A stretch of 64,000 nt of DNA from the NCBI GenBank assembly GCA_964462685.1, contig CAYWYR010000007.1:92544-156543 (forward strand). Direction: 5' to 3'. Positions 26,805 to 34,996 of the stretch are shown here, piece after piece (the stretch's first letter is position 1; each line of letters begins with the position of its first letter). The notes under the pieces were generated by a model. The model had not been told where the DNA came from. It saw only the letters and a list, made by a program, of their open reading frames with translations, and did no database searches. The stretch is from CAYWYR01 sp964462685. GTDB taxonomy: Bacteria; Bacteroidota; Ignavibacteria; Kapaibacteriales; UBA2268. The translations under genes were made by a program, and so were the position numbers.

Positions 26805-28760
26805 TTAATGGGAACCGTTGAGTTGTTTAGGCCTGGAAAGCTTAGAAAGTCTGTTTAAAGATCCGCCGTTTTTAACATGGCCTCTCAGAAACTTTTTATC
26901 AGTATCGCTATTATCATCTGATTCAGTTTGGTCTACTGAGAATTGTTCCATTTGTATCTTAACCTCTTGCATATTGCTTGTCAGCCTTTCTATCGAGTTT
27001 GATATATGATGGAATGATTTGCTGGTATCATTTATGGCGGTGTTCATGTGTTCAACTGTAGCCGCTATCTGGTTACTGGTAGCTGATTGCTCTTCACTAG
27101 CTGCAGCAATCTCACTGATCTGATCTTTTATATCTACACTGCCTGACACAATGAAATTCAAGGCTGTTTTCGCGGAATCTGCTAACTGCACGCCTTTCTC
27201 GACCTCTTTCTCGCTTCTTTCCATACTGATAACTACATTTTCGGTCTCACCCACTATCAGATTTATTTTCTCGGATATTTCTTTGGTTGCAGTTGTGGTT
27301 CTTTCAGCAAGTTTTCTTACTTCATCAGCTACTACTGCGAAACCTTTTCCGGCATCACCGGCACGTGCCGCCTCTATGGCCGCATTAAGAGCGAGAAGAT
27401 TTGTCTGATCGGCTATACTGTCTATTACAGTTACTATCTCTCCGATATTTTTACTGGAAGCACCTAACTGCATCACGATATCCGCGGCTTCTTTGAATGC
27501 CGTACCGATAGAATTTATCGACTCAAGTGTTTCGCCTACGACTTCTGCTCCTTTTTCTGCTTCTTGCTTATTGTCATCAGCTGAAGAGGCTGCCTTAACC
27601 GCTTTCATACTGTTTCCGGTAATGATAGAGGACATCTCGTTAGTTGCCTTGGAAATGTCATTGGTTTGTGCGGACTGTTCTTCAACAGTGGCAGCTACTT
27701 CAAGGGAGTTTGAGTTTAATTCCTCGGCCTCCTTAAGGGACTGGCTGATTGATCTATCAATATCCTTTATCAAAATATTCATAGATTCCGCAGTCCTGTT
27801 CACATTAGATATAAGAAGCGATATCTGTTCAGTGTCATCTTCTGTTTTAATTCTAGTGGATAGATTACCTTTGGAAAGTTGTTCCAGTGCCTCCGATATC
27901 CGTATTATTGCTCTTTCCAAGTACTCCTGATTTCTGGAGGTCTCTTCTCTTTGTTTTTTCTCCAGTTCCATTTTTTCTTGAAGTGCCAAGGCCTCTTTAT
28001 CTTTTTGCTCCTGCCTTAGTAACTCTTTTTCTCTTTCGTCCTCAATTTCCTTTTGTTTAGCTTCAAATTGTAGTCTTTCTCGTTCTTCTGAAGCTTTTAG
28101 CTCGTTTGTTTTCTGCAATTCGATTGCTTTTTCTCTTTGGAGAGCATTGATTATGGCTTCTTTTTTGGAAGCCAACGAGAACTTCATATATATACCCTGG
28201 GCTGCTAACATTGCCAACACCCACGCACCGTGTATAGCCAGATAAACGAAAGAAAACTCGCTAACGCCAAACACAGAAAACGGAACAAAAATATTACGTA
28301 TCAAGTGGTCTAAAACCAATAAAACTGTTGCCAGAAGATTTACTTTGATATCCTCGTAAAGGGCGAGCATGACAAGATTGAAAAAGAATATGAAGTGAGA
28401 ATCTTGGGTTCCCCCTTGTACTGCTGTAAATATAGTAACGAACAGTGCCATCGCAACCCCGGAAGCCATCCGTACTTCCAGGCTGCCAGGCTTTTTATAT
28501 GATAGTATCAGTGGAGGCAATATCAGTATCAACCCTCCGATAACTGACAGATAGATATGAAAGTGGGTTTCAGGTACGTAGCCTGTCCATGTTTTCGGAG
28601 AAACAAAAAAAGCAATCAACACCCCGATCAAGTACTCAGCTATCAACACGATATTGATATACTTTTGTACGCTTATAACGTGTGCTTTACGAGATTCCTG
28701 AAAGGGTGCTTCCCACTCGATTTTTTCTTCTTCTAAAATAGCTGCTGTTTGAAGTGTCAT
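26805..28760 (-). CDS. Methyl-accepting chemotaxis protein with six-helix membrane sensor
   Basis: The 651-aa protein has about six membrane helices (residues 30-205) and no large periplasmic domain. The membrane part includes HFIFFF followed by LALYEDIKVNLLATVLLVLDH, a His-rich arrangement known from other membrane-embedded bacterial sensor domains. A long coiled coil (about 205-290), a HAMP-like linker (about 290-345) and the MA signalling domain follow, with the conserved tip NLLALNAAIEAARAGDAGKGFAVVADEVRKLAERT near 450-490. It should signal to CheA/CheW encoded elsewhere. The RedB-like gene lies 3 bp upstream, so the pair is one operon and redox or heme-linked sensing is a reasonable guess. 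Confidence 0.92.
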   Translation of the reverse strand: MTLQTAAILEEEKIEWEAPFQESRKAHVISVQKYINIVLIAEYLIGVLIAFFVSPKTWTGYVPETHFHIYLSVIGGLILILPPLILSYKKPGSLEVRMASGVAMALFVTIFTAVQGGTQDSHFIFFFNLVMLALYEDIKVNLLATVLLVLDHLIRNIFVPFSVFGVSEFSFVYLAIHGAWVLAMLAAQGIYMKFSLASKKEAIINALQREKAIELQKTNELKASEERERLQFEAKQKEIEDEREKELLRQEQKDKEALALQEKMELEKKQREETSRNQEYLERAIIRISEALEQLSKGNLSTRIKTEDDTEQISLLISNVNRTAESMNILIKDIDRSISQSLKEAEELNSNSLEVAATVEEQSAQTNDISKATNEMSSIITGNSMKAVKAASSADDNKQEAEKGAEVVGETLESINSIGTAFKEAADIVMQLGASSKNIGEIVTVIDSIADQTNLLALNAAIEAARAGDAGKGFAVVADEVRKLAERTTTATKEISEKINLIVGETENVVISMERSEKEVEKGVQLADSAKTALNFIVSGSVDIKDQISEIAAASEEQSATSNQIAATVEHMNTAINDTSKSFHHISNSIERLTSNMQEVKIQMEQFSVDQTESDDNSDTDKKFLRGHVKNGGSLNRLSKLSRPKQLNGSH

Positions 28761-28763
28761 AAA

Positions 28764-29372
28764 TTATCTCACATTACAGATTGAATCATATAACCCGCAA
28801 CCGAATACCTCGCCCGTACTGAAGTCGATATATTCATCTGCAGATCTGTTTTTAAAATAAGAAGTTATTATTTCGTATGCTTTGGCACGGCCTTCATGCC
28901 CACGGCTGGCTGTAACCCCTCCCCAGAAAAGGAGTTGTCCGTTGCTATTGTAATGCCCTAATACACCCGAAGTCTCAGCGCCCAATCTAACGCTGATACT
29001 ACCACCGTAATCGTCGATTATTCTTGAACCTTTAATTTTGGAAAACTCTCTGTAATTAGTACTTTCTTTCCAACTGCTATCCGTGCTGTCGGCAAGAGCG
29101 ATTCCAATTAGATTTACTGTAACAGGTTTGATATCATTGATTATGTTTTTTAGTTCTGTGATACTTGCGGAAGTACAAGGGCATTTTGGATGGAAAAAGA
29201 ATAAAAAGGTTTCTTCATCCCCATCTGAAAATATATTATCGGTAGAAATGCGAGAAATATCAGCTACTGGTGTACCAAGGGAGCCGGCATCATTGCTATA
29301 GATAAAGGTAGCTGCAACCATTGCTAGAATAGCTGCTATCCAAATAGGCCATATAAACTTAGAAAAAGACAT
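28764..29372 (-). CDS. RedB-like membrane-anchored thioredoxin-fold protein
   Basis: About 202 aa, starting at ATG 29372 with a single N-terminal membrane helix (IWPIWIAAILAMVAATFIY) and a periplasmic thioredoxin-like domain. The putative active site reads FFHPKCPCTSASITEL, a CPC rather than CxxC arrangement, as I recall for RedB-type proteins. Two more cysteines near the C-terminus (FGCGLYDSICN) could pair. Only 3 bp separate its stop from the chemoreceptor gene, which makes it a likely periplasmic partner. The precise reaction is unknown. Confidence 0.7.
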   Translation of the reverse strand: MSFSKFIWPIWIAAILAMVAATFIYSNDAGSLGTPVADISRISTDNIFSDGDEETFLFFFHPKCPCTSASITELKNIINDIKPVTVNLIGIALADSTDSSWKESTNYREFSKIKGSRIIDDYGGSISVRLGAETSGVLGHYNSNGQLLFWGGVTASRGHEGRAKAYEIITSYFKNRSADEYIDFSTGEVFGCGLYDSICNVR

Positions 29373-29523
29373 CAATTATTAAATTATTATAATATCTTTA
29401 AATTATGATATGCCTCTAAGTTAATAGAATTTTCATGAAAACCTTCTTGTGCTATATAAATTTAATACTTATAGGATATAGTATTATGTGAATGATCACA
29501 TATAGATTGTAATTTTCCATAAA

Positions 29524-29552
29524 AAAAGCCTGTTATTCTCTAACAGGCTTTT
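29524..29552 (-). terminator. Intrinsic terminator of the nuoAB transcript
   Basis: A perfect 12-bp stem AAAAGCCTGTTA / TAACAGGCTTTT with a 5-nt loop. On the minus strand it is followed by seven T, 31 bp after the nuoB stop. Confidence 0.9.
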
Positions 29553-29582
29553 AAAATGTAACTTATAGTATAAACTAAGAAG

Positions 29583-30164
29583 TTAGCTATTGGATTCCGC
29601 TAAACTAGGTTGGCTCTTAACACCGTGTAATTTGCTATCAAAAAACTTCTGTGAAGGTGCTTTAGTAACATCCTTGCCAAAGTTGACTATATCAGGTACA
29701 TGGACCTTGTCTATCTTGTCTTGGATAGTCATTATAGCTTTTACGACAGCCTCTGGCCTTGGCGGGCAACCAGACACATAAGCATCAACCGGAAGGAATC
29801 TGTCGATACCCTGTACTACAGAATAGCTTCTGAACATACCGCCTGTTGAGGCACAAACACCCATTGAGATAACCCATTTAGGATCTGGCATCTGATCATA
29901 AATCCTACGGACCACCCATGACATCTTATAAGTTACCGTTCCGGCAACGATAAGTACATCTGCCTGTCTCGGTGTCATTCTCATAACCTCGGAGCCAAAG
30001 CGAGCCACATCAGTTCTTGGGCCGCCCATCGCCATCATTTCAATGGCACAACAGGATATACCGAGCGGCATTGGCCATACGGCAGAACGCTGCCCCCATT
30101 TAATAAGCTCACCTACTGAAGTAGTGAAAAAACCGTCTTTTTCGATTGACTGCATTAGTCCCAT
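29583..30164 (-). CDS. nuoB: NADH-quinone oxidoreductase subunit B
   Basis: The 193-aa subunit carries the four cluster N2 ligands: tandem Cys in GISCCAIEM, Cys in GVCASTGG and Cys in SGCPPRPE. NuoB passes electrons to quinone in complex I. ATG 30164 (MGLMQ) fits the usual NuoB N-terminus; a second ATG at 30155 forms TAATG with the nuoA stop, so translation is coupled either way. A terminator follows nuoB, so nuoC-N are not continuous with this pair. Confidence 0.95.
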   Translation of the reverse strand: MGLMQSIEKDGFFTTSVGELIKWGQRSAVWPMPLGISCCAIEMMAMGGPRTDVARFGSEVMRMTPRQADVLIVAGTVTYKMSWVVRRIYDQMPDPKWVISMGVCASTGGMFRSYSVVQGIDRFLPVDAYVSGCPPRPEAVVKAIMTIQDKIDKVHVPDIVNFGKDVTKAPSQKFFDSKLHGVKSQPSLAESNS

Positions 30165-30511
30165 TTGATTCCGCCTTTCTTGATCTCGTAATAAAGTCCG
30201 ATAAGTAATATGAAAACGAATATCATCATAGCCACGAACGGCTGCATGCCCAGTTCCCTTACCTGTACCGCCCATGGGTACATGAAAACAACCTCGATAT
30301 CGAATACGATAAAGGATACGGCCGTAAGGTAAAATTTTATAGAGAACCTATCCTGGGCTGTACCTATAGGTATCATACCGGATTCGTAAGTAGTCAGCTT
30401 CCCGGCAGTGGTACGCCTGGCACCGAGCCATTCGGAAAGGTAAGCAAAAGCAACACCGAGTACGATCCCGATGATAAGCATTATAACTATTGGTAAAAAC
30501 TCTAAAGGCAT
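30155..30511 (-). CDS. nuoA: NADH-quinone oxidoreductase subunit A
   Basis: The 118-aa protein has three membrane helices (about 5-28, 60-82, 88-110) and the NuoA signature YESGMIPIGTAQDRFSIKFYL with the acidic FDIEVVFMYPWA segment. It is part of the proton-pumping membrane arm of complex I. Its stop overlaps the nuoB start region. Confidence 0.95.
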   Translation of the reverse strand: MPLEFLPIVIMLIIGIVLGVAFAYLSEWLGARRTTAGKLTTYESGMIPIGTAQDRFSIKFYLTAVSFIVFDIEVVFMYPWAVQVRELGMQPFVAMMIFVFILLIGLYYEIKKGGIKWD

Positions 30512-30706
30512 ATCCGCTTCTTTACTTATATGTTAAATACGAGTTATCGCTGTTTGTAGTTTGCGTAGAGTGCCAATTTACCAAATCATATCATTATATT
30601 AAAAAGGTTTTGTTTATAATTCATAAATAGGAAATTTTAGTTGATATACATCAACTACAAATATATTTTAACTGAACGTTGAACAAAGATAAGTTTATTT
30701 CTTATT

Positions 30707-31183
30707 TTGCAAATAAATGATATAACCCTGACCTTGACAGAAAAAGCCACACATAAAGACCTAGCACTGCTGGAATCAGCAGCTTACTTCATAATGATGT
30801 CATCCGCGGAAATAGCGGACGATATCGTAGATGATTCAGAACGCGGGGAATTCGGCAATATCACAAAAGCCAATAGCAGCTCAGACAACTGGCTTATAGC
30901 AAAAATATACAGTGAGCTGGACAAAGCCCACCGCGATAAGGATGAGTCAAAATTCACGTCCTACATCAAAGATATATACTCATACGGGCCAAACGAGTTC
31001 TTCGATATAGTGAATATAACAATAGATAAAATAGCCGAAGGCGATTCAGCAATGGAATTCAAGCACGCACTACGTGAGAGTGCACGCGTTATGATGCTGG
31101 CCGCAGACGGATTAGTTGACGACGCTGAACAGATGTATTTAGAGTATCTTGATAACGTCTTTTCTATTTCTGTAACAAGATAG
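30707..31183 (+). CDS. Small acidic TerB-like protein
   Basis: The 158-aa protein starts at TTG 30707 (no ATG until mid-protein). It is acidic and helical, with two TerB-like signatures: SSAEIADDIVDDSERGEF and MMLAADGLVDDAEQMYLEYL, the latter fitting the ADGxVxxxE metal-binding pattern of tellurite-resistance-type TerB domains. No signal peptide. It stands alone. A related pattern is seen in the membrane protein at 45057. Function unknown. Confidence 0.6.
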   Translation: MQINDITLTLTEKATHKDLALLESAAYFIMMSSAEIADDIVDDSERGEFGNITKANSSSDNWLIAKIYSELDKAHRDKDESKFTSYIKDIYSYGPNEFFDIVNITIDKIAEGDSAMEFKHALRESARVMMLAADGLVDDAEQMYLEYLDNVFSISVTR

Positions 31184-31835
31184 TATTAATAATACCAAGC
31201 CACTACCCAGAATTTTCTATTACGATCCTATCGAAGGTGGAGACAGGATCCGTCATTCCGAGCGGTGAAACCCGAGGAATCCAGTGCCTTCACGATATAT
31301 TTGTCATACTGAGCTTGCCGAGGTATTAGACAAATTAATATATTACTCAGGTCATGTCTTATATTTCGACAAGCACTTCGACAAGCTCAGTGTGACACTC
31401 AATATGATATAGCCTCTACCCGACCGGGTCGGTCGGGACTACAGGGGGTTTAGATTATCCCATCCGTCATTCCGAGTGGCGACGCCCGAGGAATCCAGTG
31501 ATTGAGCCAAAAAATTTGTCACACTGATCCTGTCGAAGGGTCGGACAAGCACAAGCAACCTCGGCCATGCCTTATATTTCGACAGGCTCAATATGACATA
31601 GCTTCTACCCAACCGGGCGCCCGTCATTCTGAGCGAAGCGAAGAATCTCAAATGTCGAAATCTTGACTAAATAAAGATTCTCCCTCGCTTCACTTTACAT
31701 TTATCGGCACTTCGACAAGCTCAGTGTGAAATAGCTTCTATATAAAGCGGGTTATCTATTGCCTCCACTTTATTTCTATTCGGTTTTTTATATACTCGAC
31801 TAACCGATTACTTCGCTGAAGTCTTCATTTGATAT
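31184..31835. repeat. Intergenic mosaic of dispersed repeats
   Basis: This 650-bp stretch holds no gene. It is built from modules that recur elsewhere in the window: CGTCATTCCGAG...GAGGAATCCAGTG (31251-31286 and near 31468-31500), TTCGACAAGCTCAGTGTGA (near 31376, 31710), and a full 108-bp element at 31622-31729. The same modules appear at 34630-34970, 36620-36650 and 52740-52920. Modules differ by a few bases, so they are old or gene-converted copies. Confidence 0.8.
31622..31729 (+). repeat. Dispersed 108-bp repeat, copy 1
   Basis: It starts CGTCATTCTGAGCGAAGCG and ends CGACAAGCTCAGTGTGA. The inner arms GAAGCGAAGAATC and GATTCT..TCGCTTC are roughly inverted, so the transcript can fold into a hairpin. 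Copies with few changes lie at 34799-34908 (same strand) and 52743-52841 (opposite strand). Confidence 0.85.
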
Positions 31836-31871
31836 AAAAAAAGCCCTTATGAAATTGATCATAAAGGGCTT
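31836..31871 (-). terminator. Intrinsic terminator of aldB
   Basis: Arms AAGCCCTTATGA and TCATAAAGGGCTT pair with one extra A; the minus strand continues into seven T. It lies 25 bp after the aldB stop. Confidence 0.88.
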
Positions 31872-31895
31872 GTGGTTAACTATTAAAAATTTAGA

Positions 31896-33419
31896 TTAAA
31901 AGAATCCCAGTGGTTTTTTATCATAGCTGATTAGCATATTTTTATTCTGGCGATAATGGTTAAGCATCATCTTGTGTGTCTCACGCCCGATACCGGACTT
32001 CTTGTAGCCACCGAAAGGTGCATGTGCCGGATAGTTATGGTAACAGTTAACCCATACTCGGCCCGCTTCTACCTGACGGGATATCTGATAAGCCTGGTGG
32101 GTGTCGCGGGTCCAAACACCTGCTCCAAGTCCGAATTCTGTATCATTTGCTATCTCTATCGCTTCGGCATCATCCTTAAATGTCGTTACACATGCTACAG
32201 GGCCAAAAATCTCTTCTTGGAAAACACGCATTTTGTTGACACCTCTCAAAAGGGTTGGCTGAATATAGTATCCGCCTTCCAGGCCTTCGTTGTATGCGGC
32301 CTTGCCACCGGTAAGCACCTCACATCCCTCATCCTTGCCTACTTCTATATATCCGAGTATTTTATCGTACTGATCACTGGAAGCCTGTGCACCCATCATG
32401 GTATTCGGATCTAGCGGGTGCCCGAGTTTGATTGCTTCAACTCTCTCTATCACTCTTGCTATAAAAGCATCATATATGCTTTCCTGTATCAGGATTCTAG
32501 ATGGGCATGTACATACTTCGCCTTGATTGAGGGCGAACATTGCCGCACCTTCCAGACACTTATCGAAGAAGTCGTCATCGGCATCCATTATAGATTCAAA
32601 GAATATATTTGGTGATTTACCGCCGAGTTCCAAGGTGACAGGCACTACATTTTCAGAAGCGTATTTCATTATCAGCTGGCCTGTTGTAGTTTCACCTGTA
32701 AAAGCAACTTTGTTCACCTTCGGGCTAGAAGCCAATGGTTTTCCAGCTTCGATACCAAAGCCGTTAACAACGTTAAGAACGCCTGCCGGAAGAATATCCT
32801 CAATCAGTTCCATAAGTACAAGGATACCAACTGGAGTCTGCTCCGCTGGTTTTAATATAACACAGTTACCTGCGGCAAGTGCAGGTGCTATTTTCCATGC
32901 AGCCATAAGTAATGGAAAGTTCCAAGGTATAATCTGTGCCACAACACCAAGCGGTTCTTGGATGTTCATGGATAGAGGGTTCTGGTCAAGTTCTGATGCC
33001 GTACCCTCCTCAGCACGTATCACACCTGCAAAATATCTGAAGTGATCAACTGCCAGCGGCATATCAGCAGCACGGGTTTCGCGGATCGCCTTACCGTTGT
33101 CCCAGGTTTCTACCCTTGCGAGTCTCTCAAGATTTGCTTCCATTCTATCGGCTATCTTAAGCAGTAGGTTACTTCTGAAAGCTGCCGAAGAATTATTCCA
33201 TTCGGGTGCCGCCTTCCATGCCGCGTCTATCGCTGCTTCTACATCAGCTGCTTTGGATCGTGCTACTTTTGTAAATGCCTGCCCGTCGATCGGGGATTGG
33301 TTTGTGAAATACTCGCCGTCAATTGGTGCGGTCCATTTACCACCGATAAAGTTATCATAGTATTCCCTGAACTCAGGTTTTACGATAGTTGACTGCGATT
33401 GCTCTAATACTTGGCTCAT
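31896..33419 (-). CDS. aldB: Aldehyde dehydrogenase, AldB type
   Basis: The 507-aa enzyme closely follows E. coli AldB throughout: YDNFIGGKWTAPIDGEY at the start, PWNFPLLMAAWKIAPALA, catalytic Glu in VTLELGGKSPNIFF, catalytic Cys in NQGEVCTCPSR, and the tail SYDKKPLGFF. It oxidises acetaldehyde and similar aldehydes to acids with NAD(P)+. The divergent AraC-family gene (33639) is its likely regulator through the 219-bp shared promoter region. A terminator follows. Confidence 0.95.
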   Translation of the reverse strand: MSQVLEQSQSTIVKPEFREYYDNFIGGKWTAPIDGEYFTNQSPIDGQAFTKVARSKAADVEAAIDAAWKAAPEWNNSSAAFRSNLLLKIADRMEANLERLARVETWDNGKAIRETRAADMPLAVDHFRYFAGVIRAEEGTASELDQNPLSMNIQEPLGVVAQIIPWNFPLLMAAWKIAPALAAGNCVILKPAEQTPVGILVLMELIEDILPAGVLNVVNGFGIEAGKPLASSPKVNKVAFTGETTTGQLIMKYASENVVPVTLELGGKSPNIFFESIMDADDDFFDKCLEGAAMFALNQGEVCTCPSRILIQESIYDAFIARVIERVEAIKLGHPLDPNTMMGAQASSDQYDKILGYIEVGKDEGCEVLTGGKAAYNEGLEGGYYIQPTLLRGVNKMRVFQEEIFGPVACVTTFKDDAEAIEIANDTEFGLGAGVWTRDTHQAYQISRQVEAGRVWVNCYHNYPAHAPFGGYKKSGIGRETHKMMLNHYRQNKNMLISYDKKPLGFF

Positions 33420-33638
33420 GATGATGCCCCTTTTTAATTAATTGATATTTTGGAATTAATCCGTTTTTTTGTTGTTCTGTTATCAATATAGGGTATCAAG
33501 GAGGTCAGCAGTTAGAACTATTCTATAAAAGGATTGCACAATTCTATACCAAAACACATCGGGTTACGGATAAGCAGAAAAAATTTGGATTTTTGGTTCT
33601 GTTAAGGTTATGTTAATAAAAATGGAGTAAAATGTGAT

Positions 33639-34559
33639 ATGAACCTACCCAACTCATTCTTAGAAAAAAGAAGGCTTGAAAGCTTAGTAGAAAATAAAAG
33701 TACATTCTGTATTGATAACGCACAGATCAATGTATATGAGACACATACCTTTGCCGATAAGGTAATGCTAAAGTTTGATGAGTTTGTACTCGCCTCTATG
33801 ATAGAAGGCAAAAAAGTGATGCATCTACAAGATCAGTCATCCTTTGATTTTTATCCCGGTGAATCGCTCATACTGCCTAAAGACAGTACAATGGTCATTG
33901 ACTTCCCTGAAGCCAAGCACAATAACCCAACTCGCTGCCTTGCGATGACGATCTCTTCGGATTCCATTAATGAAGTATTGATGCTGATGAACGAGAGCTT
34001 CGCCAAATCGGATAATGAATGGGAATATGAAGAATCTAACTTCCATTTTACAAATGATGCAGTTATCTACAGGCTTCTTCAGCGGTTTCTTTTTCTATTT
34101 GATGAGAACCATCCGTTAAAAGATATATTTTTAGATAATATGCTGAAAGAGCTGCTTGTAAGGATATTCCAGCTTAACCATAGTGAGAGCAAACTGAAGA
34201 ATTATCAACGAGAAGCAACCAGCAACAGGATATCCGCTGCTATACAGTATATAATGGATAATCTTCACAATAGTATATCAGTGGATGATATGGCACGGGC
34301 TGCCTGCATGAGTACCCCAAACTTTTATAAAGTATTCAAAAATGAAATGGGCCTTACACCACTCGCTTTTTTGCTGCAACAAAGGATCCGCAAAGCGGAA
34401 AGCCTCCTGAAAAGCCCTAAATATATGATTAAAGACATATATTATCGCTGCGGGTTCGAAAACCAGTCATACTTTAACAGAGTATTCAAAAAACACCACC
34501 AACTATCACCCAAGGAATATAGGCAGCGTGTGGTTAGAATGCCGAAAATAATCATTTGA
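33639..34559 (+). CDS. AraC-family transcriptional regulator
   Basis: The 306-aa protein has an N-terminal ligand-sensing domain of the AraC_N type (about 20-190) and a C-terminal double helix-turn-helix (about 205-300; ISVDDMARAACMSTPNFYKVFKNEMGLTP and IKDIYYRCGFENQSYFNRVFKKHHQLSPKEY). It is divergent from aldB, an arrangement known for regulators that respond to alcohols or aldehydes. It likely activates aldB (inference). Confidence 0.92.
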   Translation: MNLPNSFLEKRRLESLVENKSTFCIDNAQINVYETHTFADKVMLKFDEFVLASMIEGKKVMHLQDQSSFDFYPGESLILPKDSTMVIDFPEAKHNNPTRCLAMTISSDSINEVLMLMNESFAKSDNEWEYEESNFHFTNDAVIYRLLQRFLFLFDENHPLKDIFLDNMLKELLVRIFQLNHSESKLKNYQREATSNRISAAIQYIMDNLHNSISVDDMARAACMSTPNFYKVFKNEMGLTPLAFLLQQRIRKAESLLKSPKYMIKDIYYRCGFENQSYFNRVFKKHHQLSPKEYRQRVVRMPKIII

Positions 34560-34996
34560 TAGGTTTGACTTACGTACTTATGCACGGTTGATAGCTTCGT
34601 GGCTATTTGGCTTTCAGCCTCCTTGCTTATATCTTATATTTCGACAGGCACTTCGACAGGCACTTCGACAGGCTCAGTGTGACACTCAATATGATATGGC
34701 CTCTATCCGGGGCCGGGCGCCGTCGGGGCTATAGTAGAATAGTATCCCGTCATTCCGAGCGGCGTAGCCCGAGGAATCCGGTGATTGAGTCAAAGCCCCG
34801 TCATTCTGAGCGAAGCGAAGAATCTCAAATGTCGAAATCTTGACTAAATAAAGATTCTCCCTTGCTTCACTATACATTTATCGGCACTTCGACAGGCTCA
34901 GTGTGACACTCAATATGACATGGCCTCTACCCGGGGCCGGGCGCCGTCGGGGCTACAGTAGAACGAGATATTGAATTAAGTTATCGTGCTACCATA
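34560..34996. repeat. Gene-free repeat block with dispersed modules
   Basis: The 437 bp between the AraC gene and the GNAT-nitrilase gene hold no credible gene. Three near-tandem CACTTCGACAGG units (about 34640-34680) lead into the GTGTGACACTCAATATGA module. A GC-rich block with the core CGGGGCCGGGCGCCGTCGGG occurs twice (near 34709 and 34933), with the 110-bp element between them. Confidence 0.8.
34799..34908 (+). repeat. Dispersed repeat, copy 2
   Basis: It matches copy 1 (31622-31729) almost base for base over the whole length, differing at a few sites (for example CCCTTGCTTC for CCCTCGCTTC and CAGGCTC for CAAGCTC). Confidence 0.85.

Noticed and set aside
31184..31835. CRISPR array
   Set aside because: The repeats are unevenly spaced, variable in length and orientation, and there are no unique spacers of constant size or cas genes.
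32527..33045. A 172-codon plus-strand frame inside aldB
   Set aside because: aldB is certain across the whole region; the opposite frame is a low-complexity Ser/Pro shadow.
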